Below, piece after piece: positions 1-6,201 of a stretch of 8,770 bases of DNA. Where the stretch lies: contig CAZMRG010000132.1 in NCBI GenBank assembly GCA_964568655.1, positions 1-8,770 on the forward strand, in the 5' to 3' direction. The stretch's first letter is position 1, and each line of letters opens with the position of its first letter. This DNA is from CAWFKW01 sp964568655. Lineage in GTDB: Bacteria; Bacteroidota; Ignavibacteria; Tepidaquicellales; OLB5. Position numbers and translations under genes: made by a program. The notes beneath the pieces were generated by a model, which was not told the DNA's origin, did not search any database, and saw only the letters and a program-made list of their open reading frames with translations.

Positions 1-58
1 GTCCGGCCGGATAATTTCGCGTATCAAACTGGATACAATAACTAGTTCATTAAATTAT

Positions 59-70
59 GACCCGCGGGTC
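59..70. repeat. 12-bp perfect palindrome, GC-rich
   Basis: GACCCGCGGGTC is a perfect self-complementary 12-mer with 10 of 12 bases G or C, set in AT-rich DNA and followed on the plus strand by TGATTTTTAA. It could be a dyad for a DNA-binding protein. It could also be a short hairpin (4-bp stem, CGCG loop) with a T-rich tail ending a plus-strand gene that lies off the left edge. Neither reading can be decided from the window. Confidence 0.4.
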
Positions 71-120
71 TGATTTTTAAACCAATATTTAAAGATCATA
101 AACGCAAAAGGGAAAAGAAA

Positions 121-141
121 GCAGAAAGCAGAAAGCAGAAA
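121..141. repeat. Tandem repeat, GCAGAAA x3
   Basis: Three exact head-to-tail copies of GCAGAAA occupy 121-141 and are preceded by a partial unit (AGAAA, 116-120). The tract is purine-only on the plus strand and continues as an A/G-rich run to about 175. Such short repeats can vary in copy number by slippage. Here it lies outside any gene, between the metK terminator hairpin and the left palindrome. Confidence 0.7.
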
Positions 142-160
142 CTATTAAATACTATAGGTT

Positions 161-208
161 AGAAAGAAAAAGAAATAGCGAAACGCGAATTTCAGTATTC
201 GCTATTTC
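161..208 (-). terminator. Rho-independent terminator for the metK transcript
   Basis: GAAATAGCGAA (172-182) and TTCGCTATTTC (198-208) form an 11-bp perfect stem around a 15-nt loop. Read on the minus strand, the stem is followed at once by TTTTTCTTTCT (complement of 161-171), the usual layout of an intrinsic terminator. It lies about 80 bp beyond the metK stop in the right orientation. An overlapping inner pairing, GCGAAT (185-190) with ATTCGC (197-202), is also possible, so the arms may fold in two ways. Confidence 0.6.
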
Positions 209-218
209 GCCATTTCAC
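196..218. repeat. Degenerate 8-bp tandem repeat (YATTTCRC)
   Basis: From the right arm of the terminator hairpin the plus strand reads TATTCGC, TATTTCGC, CATTTCAC, then TATTACTA. These are successive variants of one 8-base unit. The repeat shares its bases with the hairpin arm, so the hairpin may have arisen from an inverted copy of the same unit. Confidence 0.4.
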
Positions 219-286
219 TATTACTATATTTTGAATCAGGTTATTTTGGCTTGAGTTATAAAGTCAAAGTTTACGGAATTCTATAT

Positions 287-1513
287 TTACTTTACCTTCT
301 TAAATAATTTCACCAGGTCAAGTTTTTCCCAGGTGAAGTCTTTATCGTTGCGTCCAAAGTGTCCGTAATTAGTCGTCTTGCGGAATATCGGGCGGCGGAG
401 GTTCAGCCTGCCTATTATTCCGTTCGGAGTCATATCAATATTCTTAGTTATGAAATCAGAAATTTTTGTATCGGCAACTTTTCCTGTTCCGTAAGTATTA
501 ACTAAAATTGAAATAGGATCCGCGACGCCGATAGCGTATGAAACCTGGATGAGACATTCGTCTGCCAGTCCTGCCGCTACTATGTTCTTTGCAAGGTGCC
601 TGCATGCATACGCAGAGCTTCTGTCTACTTTGGAAGGATCCTTGCCTGAAAAAGCTCCGCCGCCGTGCGCGCCTTTCCCGCCGTAAGTATCTACAATAAT
701 TTTTCTGCCGGTTAAACCTGTATCGCCGTGCGGGCCGCCAATAACAAATTTACCTGTTGGATTAACATGATATTTAATGTGACTGCCGAATAATTTTGTA
801 ATTCTTGCCGGAAGCTGTTTTTTGACCCTTGGAACAAGATACTTGATCACATCTCTTTTAATAGTATCCTGCATCTTCTTATCTGCTGCAGCCTGCGAAA
901 GTCCTTTTCCGGGTTTTATAAAGTCATCATGCTGAGTTGAGATCACGATTGTATCAACGTTCTTCGGCCTGTTCTTATTATCATATTCAATTGTTACCTG
1001 CGACTTTGAATCCGGCCTCAGGTACTTCATAACTTTTTGCTCTCTTCTTATTACAGCCAATTCTCTTAATAGCTTGTGCGACAGATCAAGAGCAAGCGGC
1101 ATATAGTTGTCGGTTTCGTTTGTTGCATAACCGAACATCATTCCCTGGTCGCCTGCGCCCTGCTGTTTTTTATTTTTCTTCTCCACGCCTCTGTTAATAT
1201 CAGCCGATTGTTCGTGCATTACATTCACTATTCCGCAAGACACTGCGTCGAACTGGTAAGCTGATTTGTTGTAACCGATAGTATCTATTACTTCCCGTGC
1301 AATTCTCTGTATATCGGTTTCGAGTTTTGCCTTCTGGTTAGCTTTAATTTCTCCGCCGACTACAACTAAGCCTGTTGTACAGTAACATTCGCATGCAACT
1401 TTTGCATTCGGGTCGTGAGTTAATATTGAATCTAATACTGCGTCCGAGATCTGGTCGCAGACTTTATCCGGATGCCCTTCGCTGACGGACTCCGACGTGA
1501 AAAAATAAGACAT
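287..1513 (-). CDS. metK: S-adenosylmethionine synthetase (methionine adenosyltransferase)
   Basis: This cytoplasmic enzyme makes S-adenosylmethionine from methionine and ATP, releasing phosphate and pyrophosphate. It is the cell's general methyl donor source. The 408 residues cover the whole family, somewhat longer than the 384 of E. coli MetK. Visible signatures are GHPDK (13-17, ATP and metal site), GAGDQGMMFGYA (119-130), GGPHGDTGLTGRK (259-271) and GGGAFSGKDPSKVD (284-297). R270, K271, K291, K295 and D297 line up with E. coli R244, K245, K265, K269 and D271, so the active site looks intact. The extra length is partly a lysine-rich insert near 111-117 and a stretch near 238-253. The start is supported by AGGAG five bases upstream. 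It lies 50 bp after the Fe-S oxidoreductase gene on the same strand, so cotranscription is possible. That gap is too short for a SAM riboswitch. Confidence 0.98.
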   Translation of the reverse strand: MSYFFTSESVSEGHPDKVCDQISDAVLDSILTHDPNAKVACECYCTTGLVVVGGEIKANQKAKLETDIQRIAREVIDTIGYNKSAYQFDAVSCGIVNVMHEQSADINRGVEKKNKKQQGAGDQGMMFGYATNETDNYMPLALDLSHKLLRELAVIRREQKVMKYLRPDSKSQVTIEYDNKNRPKNVDTIVISTQHDDFIKPGKGLSQAAADKKMQDTIKRDVIKYLVPRVKKQLPARITKLFGSHIKYHVNPTGKFVIGGPHGDTGLTGRKIIVDTYGGKGAHGGGAFSGKDPSKVDRSSAYACRHLAKNIVAAGLADECLIQVSYAIGVADPISILVNTYGTGKVADTKISDFITKNIDMTPNGIIGRLNLRRPIFRKTTNYGHFGRNDKDFTWEKLDLVKLFKKVK

Positions 1514-1518
1514 GTTAG

Positions 1519-1523
1519 CTCCT
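1519..1523 (-). promoter_or_regulatory. Shine-Dalgarno site of metK
   Basis: On the minus strand AGGAG lies five bases before the metK ATG. It is the clearest ribosome binding site in the window and fixes the metK start. Most of the plus-strand genes have only weak or no such motif. Confidence 0.75.
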
Positions 1524-1563
1524 GTTAATTTTTATATTTATTATTAGTTATTTATTCTATCGA

Positions 1564-3558
1564 TTATTTTATTGTTTCCAAAACCAATTCTGCAAAATCT
1601 TTTACTTTTACTTCTTCGGCTTTGCCTTTTTCTTTTACTCCATCTGTGAGCATTGTCATACAGAACGGACACGCCGTGGCAATTACGTCCGGGTTTTGCG
1701 CAAGCGCTTCTTCTGTTCTTTCAATGTTTACTTTTTTACCTATTTTTTCTTCCATCCACATCCTGCCGCCGCCGGCTCCGCAGCAAAGCCCCTTATCGCG
1801 CGAACGCTTCATTTCAGACATCTCGCCGGTGTTGGTCATTTTCAGCAATTCCCTGGGTTCTTCATAAATGTTATTATATCTTCCAAGGTAACAAGAGTCA
1901 TGGTAAGTCAATTTTTTATTTATTTTTTTAGATCCGTCAAATTCTAATTTATTTTCAGATACGAGATCATTTATGAATTCTGAGTGATGAACAACCTCGT
2001 AATCGGCGCCGAATGCTTTATATTCGTTGCCGATTGTCTGAAGGCAATGCGGGCAGCTGACAAGAATTTTCTTGAATTTGTACTGCGCCAGGGTCTGCAC
2101 ATTTTCTTTTATCATTGTCTGCGCCAGGAATTCATTTCCAAGCCTCCTGGCAGAATCGCCGTTGCATTTTTCTTCGGTTCCAAGCACAGCAAAGTTTACG
2201 CCTGCTTTATTCAGTATCTGCGCAACCGAGCGCGATATGTTCTGGTACCTTGCATCAAATGACCCAGCGCACCCCACCCAATATAACACATCAAACTCAT
2301 GTTTCTCAGCGGCAACAGGAACTTCAATTCCCTCTGCCCACTTTAACCTGTCTGATTGAGGGAAGGCCCATGGAGCTCCGTTATTTTCCATATTGCTGAA
2401 TACCGTCATCAACTCCTCAGGGAAACGGGATTCGCTCTGTACAAGATAACGCCGCATGTCTATAATTGGATTTACGTGTTCAATATTTACAGGGCATTCC
2501 TGAACGCATGCCATACATGACGTACAAGCCCAAAGTTCGTTATCGGTAATTAGTGTTTCCGAAACAAGTTTATGCGCTTCAACTTCAGCGGGAATTTCCT
2601 TTCCGCTTTTTAAAAGCGGAGCTTTCTCGGAAACCCTTTCGCGGATATTCATAATTATCTTGCGCGGCGATAGCGGTTTTCCCGTCAGGTTTGCAGGACA
2701 AACCGAAGTGCATCTTCCGCATTCGGTGCATGCATAGCCGTCAAGCATTTCCTTCCATGTAAGCTGTTCAATATCGCCCGCCCCCAAAAAAACATTTTCT
2801 TTTTCAAAATCTATTTCTTCGGTGTCGAGCGTCTGCGGGCCAAGCTTGGATAAATAAACATTGGGCAGCGATGACACAATGTGAAAGTGCTTTGAATAGG
2901 GGAGATAATTCATGAAAGTGAAAATGATCAGAACATGTCCCCACCAGAAAATATTATAAATAATAAACGCGTTCGAAACTGAAAACAAAGGCGTAAATAT
3001 GTTCGCGAAAAAATGCCACTTATAGAAAGATGCATGTTCCGGCTGCAGCAATGGCTGAACTGAATTTACTCCAAACATTGTGACCATTACGCCCAGTATC
3101 ATGAATAGGATCAATGTTGCATCGGCATTTGTATGACCGTCGCCCTGCAGTCTTTTAGGATGTATTACATATCTTCTGTAGAAAGCAAAGAATACCGAAA
3201 CAATAACCAGTATTCCAAAGATATCCTGGAACAGAAATATTAATTTTGACGCTTTGCCAAGAAACACAATTGAGAAAGGAGAGTAAAATCCTTGTATCAA
3301 CGCTTCGATAACAGCAGTGAGCAAAGTCAAGAATCCCCAGAAAATAAACGCATGCATTAAACCTGCGGCAGGTTCTCTAAGAATTTTAGACTGACCTATC
3401 CCGACTGCAAATACTTTGCGGAGTCTTTGTCCTGGAGAATTGAATCTGTTTTCACTTCGTCCTAAAGTCAGGTATGATCTGATTCTGAGAAGGTTATATG
3501 AAAAGAATCCTATTGCCGCCAGGAAAATGGCTGTAAAAATGATATTCTGAGCTAGCAT
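1564..3558 (-). CDS. Membrane-bound Fe-S oxidoreductase, NarI-like cytochrome b fused to HdrD/GlpC-type CCG domains
   Basis: This 664-residue protein probably passes electrons between a soluble donor and the quinone pool at the inner membrane. The N-terminal third has about five hydrophobic spans (roughly 4-25, 66-90, 105-127, 147-168, 195-218) with histidines in or next to them (H69, H182, H208) that are candidate haem ligands, as in NarI-like subunits. Two ferredoxin-type clusters follow: C277, C280, C283, C287-P and C345, C348, C351, C355-P. Two cysteine-rich CCG domains end the protein: C430, C465, C502/C505, and C556, C592-C593, C630/C633. The first CCG has Asn466 where the second Cys of the CC pair usually stands; the second is complete. 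This layout matches Fe-S oxidoreductases that act as EtfAB:menaquinone oxidoreductases, such as mycobacterial EtfD, used in fatty-acid beta-oxidation. No etf genes are visible here, so the partner is inferred. The ATG has a weak GGGGAT upstream. metK follows 50 bp downstream. Confidence 0.88.
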   Translation of the reverse strand: MLAQNIIFTAIFLAAIGFFSYNLLRIRSYLTLGRSENRFNSPGQRLRKVFAVGIGQSKILREPAAGLMHAFIFWGFLTLLTAVIEALIQGFYSPFSIVFLGKASKLIFLFQDIFGILVIVSVFFAFYRRYVIHPKRLQGDGHTNADATLILFMILGVMVTMFGVNSVQPLLQPEHASFYKWHFFANIFTPLFSVSNAFIIYNIFWWGHVLIIFTFMNYLPYSKHFHIVSSLPNVYLSKLGPQTLDTEEIDFEKENVFLGAGDIEQLTWKEMLDGYACTECGRCTSVCPANLTGKPLSPRKIIMNIRERVSEKAPLLKSGKEIPAEVEAHKLVSETLITDNELWACTSCMACVQECPVNIEHVNPIIDMRRYLVQSESRFPEELMTVFSNMENNGAPWAFPQSDRLKWAEGIEVPVAAEKHEFDVLYWVGCAGSFDARYQNISRSVAQILNKAGVNFAVLGTEEKCNGDSARRLGNEFLAQTMIKENVQTLAQYKFKKILVSCPHCLQTIGNEYKAFGADYEVVHHSEFINDLVSENKLEFDGSKKINKKLTYHDSCYLGRYNNIYEEPRELLKMTNTGEMSEMKRSRDKGLCCGAGGGRMWMEEKIGKKVNIERTEEALAQNPDVIATACPFCMTMLTDGVKEKGKAEEVKVKDFAELVLETIK

Positions 3559-3586
3559 ATCCCCAAAATTATGTAAAAATAAGAAA

Positions 3587-3614
3587 ATTATAAAGTCTAT
3601 AGGGATAAAGTTAA
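3587..3614 (-). promoter_or_regulatory. Candidate promoter for the Fe-S oxidoreductase (and possibly metK)
   Basis: On the minus strand TATAAT (complement of 3587-3592) is preceded by TTAACT (complement of 3609-3614) with a 16-bp spacer. Transcription would begin near 3580, about 20 bases before the ATG. The -10 is a perfect sigma-70 consensus and the -35 matches four of six. In an AT-rich region such hits arise by chance, and Bacteroidota-type sigma factors may prefer other motifs. Confidence 0.35.
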
Positions 3615-3663
3615 TAAAATGAGTACCAATGACATACTAATGGCATCGCCGGGATTTAGCGCT

Positions 3664-3691
3664 TGTATATACTTTTTCTAAACTTTATATT
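3664..3691 (+). promoter_or_regulatory. Candidate promoter of cassette 1
   Basis: TTGTAT (3664-3669), a 16-bp spacer and TATATT (3686-3691) form a sigma-70-like pair. Transcription from it would begin around 3698, at the first ATG of the following frame, leaving a short leader before the second ATG at 3718. The block GCTTGT...CTAA...TATATT is shared with the region before the second SPOR gene, which raises its credibility. Confidence 0.4.
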
Positions 3692-3704
3692 TTACTCATA
3701 TGCT

Positions 3705-3710
3705 AAGGAA
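3705..3710 (+). promoter_or_regulatory. Shine-Dalgarno site deciding the SPOR-A start
   Basis: AAGGAA lies seven bases before the ATG at 3718 and inside the longer reading that begins at 3700. The ATG at 3700 has no such motif. This site and the promoter position both favour the 3718 start. Confidence 0.5.
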
Positions 3711-3717
3711 TTTCAGC

Positions 3718-4158
3718 ATGGTAAAGCAATTATTACTTCTGATAATACTGTTTTCAACGCTGGCGCTTTTTAGTTCCTGCGATTCTGCCGGTTATGATCT
3801 TGAAGAAGAGAGCGTTGATGCGCCCAAGACTGAAACAAAGACAGAAATTAAGGAAGACTTAAATCAGCCAAAGCCGGAAATAAAACAGGAAATAAATAAG
3901 TTCATAAACAGGAAAGATCTTAATCCGCTGCGAAAAACTTATGCGATTCAAATCGGAGCTTTTGGCTCTGAATCAAATGCCCGCACTTTTTTAACCCTTG
4001 CCAAAACGAAACTCAATTATGACATAAATTATTACCAGGTTGACGGACTGTACAAAGTGCGCGTTGGTTCATTTGGAACGGAGGCGGATGCCTTAAACAT
4101 TCTTTCCATGGCGAGGGATGAAGGCTTTCTGGATTCATTCGTGGTAGAATTGAAATAA
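3718..4158 (+). CDS. SPOR-domain lipoprotein (SPOR-A), first gene of cassette 1
   Basis: A small predicted lipoprotein of 146 residues. Residues 1-20 form a basic then strongly hydrophobic signal ending in FSSC, with C21 as the likely lipidated cysteine. Residues 21-70 are a polar, Glu/Lys-rich linker without clear folds. Residues 70-146 are a SPOR domain with the typical YAIQIGAF opening strand, a helix, the GLYKVRVGSF strand and a second helix and strand. SPOR domains bind peptidoglycan glycan strands stripped of stem peptides, so a periplasmic, wall-contacting role is likely. The partner is unknown. The frame also has an ATG at 3700 adding six residues; 3718 is preferred because it has AAGGAA upstream and gives a more standard signal. 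The gene is divergent from the Fe-S oxidoreductase and is followed 75 bp later by OMP-1. SPOR-B in the second cassette is a paralogue. Confidence 0.85.
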   Translation: MVKQLLLLIILFSTLALFSSCDSAGYDLEEESVDAPKTETKTEIKEDLNQPKPEIKQEINKFINRKDLNPLRKTYAIQIGAFGSESNARTFLTLAKTKLNYDINYYQVDGLYKVRVGSFGTEADALNILSMARDEGFLDSFVVELK

Positions 4159-4233
4159 GTGGATGTTTTTTTCATGTAATAGTTATTATATTTTATGGGT
4201 TAGTTATTAATTTAATGTAGGGAATTTGATTAA

Positions 4234-5100
4234 ATGAAACAAAAATACATCTTGTTTCTGATTGCCTTAATTATTTCGATTTATTTTGCTGCATGCACTT
4301 CTGAATCATACAATTATGACAAAGTAAGTACCGAAGATTCAACCAAGGTGAAAGACTCCGTACAGGTCGATAAAGCCGAAATCCAAAAGATAATGAATTC
4401 CAAAAAAACGTATACTGTGAAAAGCGCTCCAACTTTTATTTTGAGCCTTGCAGGGCAGTTAAATATTGGGAACTCAGAGCTTTCTCTGAATGATAATCCT
4501 GCCCAGTTCTTAGAGGGACAGAATTTTGGCGTTCAAAACGGATGGGGTATATCTGCCGCCGGCAAATTTCCTATCGATCAGAAAAGCGGGAATTTCAGAA
4601 TTCTGGTTCAGAGCGGGTTTAATCATTTCAGCAACGCATTTGCACGCAGCACTGCTACTGAATTTGGAACCGTTCAATATAATATAATTAGTCTCGGAAC
4701 AGGATTGGAAAATAATTTCAATCCGAAATTTATGGTGAAGCCATACGTGGGCGCGGCAATAATGGGGAGTCTTGTTTCGGGTAAGTCTAATTATACATCT
4801 TCCGGAGTGGCAAGCGTGATTAATATAAAAAATTCGTTCAGGCTGGGTTTTACCGTATACGCAGGAGTCGAATACGCTGTTTCAGACAGGATTGGCATTA
4901 ACCTTGGAGCAAGGTTTACAAATATCAATACATGGCTGAAAAAATCGAGTATGGATTCTGACCCCAATAATATTAGTTTGAGAGACGCATTTTCAAGTCC
5001 GCATATCCCTTACGGCGGCTGGAAAAATTTTGCTTTTACATCTTTCAATCTTGGAACCAGCATATATTTTGGCGTGAAAAACCTGATATTTAAATTTTAA
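4234..5100 (+). CDS. Lipid-anchored outer-membrane beta-barrel protein (OMP-1)
   Basis: Not a named family that I recognise. The 288 residues start with a lipoprotein signal (FAAC, C21), then a polar linker (22-62) rich in Lys, Asp, Ser and Thr, then a region from about 65 to the end made of alternating hydrophobic/polar strands with glycine and aromatic residues, typical of a small barrel. It ends in Phe, as many barrels do. Landmarks shared with the three other barrels here are NFGVQNGWG (97-105), GLENNFNP (157-164), IKNSFRLG (198-205), GVEYA (211-215) and PYGGWKNFAF (259-268). It differs from the others by its lipobox: after the cysteine it reads CTSESYNYD, close to the start of both SPOR lipoproteins. 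A lipid-anchored barrel is unusual. AGGGA lies ten bases before the ATG. OMP-2 follows 45 bp later. Confidence 0.8.
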   Translation: MKQKYILFLIALIISIYFAACTSESYNYDKVSTEDSTKVKDSVQVDKAEIQKIMNSKKTYTVKSAPTFILSLAGQLNIGNSELSLNDNPAQFLEGQNFGVQNGWGISAAGKFPIDQKSGNFRILVQSGFNHFSNAFARSTATEFGTVQYNIISLGTGLENNFNPKFMVKPYVGAAIMGSLVSGKSNYTSSGVASVINIKNSFRLGFTVYAGVEYAVSDRIGINLGARFTNINTWLKKSSMDSDPNNISLRDAFSSPHIPYGGWKNFAFTSFNLGTSIYFGVKNLIFKF

Positions 5101-5145
5101 AATGGAAATTTCAAAAAGCTAAGCAGGTATTTACACATATATTAA

Positions 5146-5937
5146 ATGAAAAACTTTTTTTTACTTTTTACGATGTTGGCTGTTACCGCGATATCATTTT
5201 CCCAATCGCAGAGGGTGATGGTTGTCAGGTCATATCCGACTTTTACCATCCAGGCTAACATCGATTATAATCAGTCATATCTGGAATTTAACGGCACCTA
5301 TAACAACGATTTTCATTCCGATGAATACATGAAAGGTTCCATGCTTGGAGCTGATAAGGGCCTGGGCGGAAGCATAACTTCAAAGATCGCTTTATCGGAA
5401 AGGGGAAGGCTCAGGTTAAACGTTTCACTTAGTTATAATAACTTTAAAACTTATTTATTTGGGAGAAACAACAGGATCTCAGACGTAGGGAATAGCTCTA
5501 TTAATATTATGAGCCTTGGAATAGGGTTGGAACATAATTTTACCCCTAATTATAAATATAAATTATATCTTGGCGCTGAAGGCACGGCAAATATGATCAA
5601 TGGCAATAGTCTTATCTGGGTATTTGTAGGCGGTACTCCGGGATATACATATGGCGTTACCATCAAGAACTCGTTTAGAATCGGGGCGGCTATCTTTGGA
5701 GGTACAGAATACATGATTAACGATAAATTAGGTCTGAGCCTTGGGTTTAAATATCATATTGCAAACATATTATTAAAGAGCGCAAAAACTTCGGATGACC
5801 CATACTCATTTGAACTGAGGGATGCGGCTGACCCAAATGTACAATATGCGGGGAAGAAAACTTTAGCATATATTTCTTTAATGGCAGGAGTAAATTTTTA
5901 TTGGGGTGTTGATACAAAAAGATACTCAATTAAATAA
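5146..5937 (+). CDS. Outer-membrane beta-barrel protein (OMP-2), last gene of cassette 1
   Basis: A 263-residue paralogue of OMP-1 with an ordinary signal peptide: hydrophobic residues 4-18, with a likely cleavage after SFSQ at about 20. The mature part goes almost straight into barrel strands (PTFTIQANIDYN, from residue 31). Shared landmarks are SKIAL (79-83), GLEHNFTP (127-134), IKNSFRIG (173-180) and NDKLGLSLGFK (192-202). The usual GGWK near the C-terminus is AGKK (235-238) here, so this copy has lost a tryptophan found in the other three. The stretch 79-100 is closest to OMP-3, while ELRDA (223-227) resembles SLRDA in OMP-1. No Shine-Dalgarno is seen; the leader is ATATATTAA before ATG. 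A terminator follows about 55 bp downstream. The function is unknown. Confidence 0.8.
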   Translation: MKNFFLLFTMLAVTAISFSQSQRVMVVRSYPTFTIQANIDYNQSYLEFNGTYNNDFHSDEYMKGSMLGADKGLGGSITSKIALSERGRLRLNVSLSYNNFKTYLFGRNNRISDVGNSSINIMSLGIGLEHNFTPNYKYKLYLGAEGTANMINGNSLIWVFVGGTPGYTYGVTIKNSFRIGAAIFGGTEYMINDKLGLSLGFKYHIANILLKSAKTSDDPYSFELRDAADPNVQYAGKKTLAYISLMAGVNFYWGVDTKRYSIK

Positions 5938-5992
5938 ATAAAATTAATTAGAAATTAGATTGAAGAATTTTCTTAAATCTTTTTGAGTATGC

Positions 5993-6020
5993 AGGCAGCT
6001 GGTTTACCGGTTGCCTTTTT
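5993..6020 (+). terminator. Rho-independent terminator closing cassette 1
   Basis: GGCAGCTGG (5994-6002), loop TTTA, and CCGGTTGCC (6007-6015) make a nine-pair stem with two G-T pairs, extended by one A-T pair. It is followed by TTTTT, then CGTTTTATTT. This is a textbook intrinsic terminator located about 55 bp after the OMP-2 stop. It separates the two cassettes into independent transcription units. Confidence 0.85.
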
Positions 6021-6149
6021 CGTTTTATTTACTGCTTTCACTGTATTTTTATAAAATTCAAAATGACTATATTGTTTTGACTCCGGTTAACAGTTTTAGT
6101 TTGTTCATCATAAGAGGGCTTAGCCTAAAGTATTCTCGAAGTTTTTGTT

Positions 6150-6195
6150 ACAAGTAGCTTGTTTTTATACAAGTATCTAATTATATTCGACTTGT
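6150..6195. repeat. Alternating ACAAG/CTTGT pentamers around the cassette 2 promoter
   Basis: ACAAG at 6150-6154, CTTGT at 6158-6162, ACAAG at 6169-6173 and CTTGT at 6191-6195 form overlapping inverted repeats. ACAAGTA occurs twice, 19 bp apart. A TTGT at 6145-6148 adds one more half site. They bracket and overlap the proposed -35 and the likely transcription start, where an operator would be placed. Only the CTTGT at the -35 is also present before SPOR-A. Confidence 0.4.
6159..6187 (+). promoter_or_regulatory. Candidate promoter of cassette 2
   Basis: TTGTTT (6159-6164), a 17-bp spacer and TATATT (6182-6187) form a sigma-70-like promoter with optimal spacing. Transcription would begin near 6194, leaving a very short leader before the ATG at 6202 or 6211. 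It shares GCTTGT, CTAA and TATATT in the same order with the region before SPOR-A. The rest of the 264-bp intergenic region (5938-6201) holds the preceding terminator and nothing else I can name. Confidence 0.45.
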
Positions 6196-6201
6196 AAAAA
6201 T

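Larger units (their letters stand above)
1..286. other. Non-coding stretch downstream of metK
   Basis: No convincing gene is seen here. It lies beyond the metK stop and holds a 12-bp GC-rich palindrome (59-70), three tandem copies of a 7-bp unit (121-141), an 11-bp perfect inverted repeat (172-182 with 198-208) and a degenerate 8-bp repeat running out of that hairpin (196-218). On the plus strand, frame 1 is open from base 1 to a TAG at 43-45 and frame 2 from base 2 to a TGA at 71-73. Either could be the last codons of a plus-strand gene cut by the window edge, but neither tail is recognisable. Confidence 0.6.

Noticed and set aside
1..73. C-terminal end of a plus-strand gene at the left edge
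   Set aside because: Two frames are open from the edge (stops at 43-45 and 71-73), but 14 and 23 codons without a recognisable motif do not support a call.
1076..1264. Plus-strand frame of 62 codons inside metK
   Set aside because: It is fully antisense to a complete, strongly conserved metK and its translation resembles no protein.
1514..1563. SAM riboswitch before metK
   Set aside because: Only 50 bases separate metK from the upstream gene, too short for known SAM aptamers, and no helical pattern is seen.
1622..2399. Several plus-strand frames of 80-95 codons opposite the Fe-S oxidoreductase
   Set aside because: They overlap each other and lie antisense to the conserved CCG domains. They have no family features and are explained by codon bias of the true gene.
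5747..5929. Minus-strand frame of 60 codons inside OMP-2
   Set aside because: It is antisense to the C-terminal barrel strands of OMP-2, which are clearly conserved with the paralogues.
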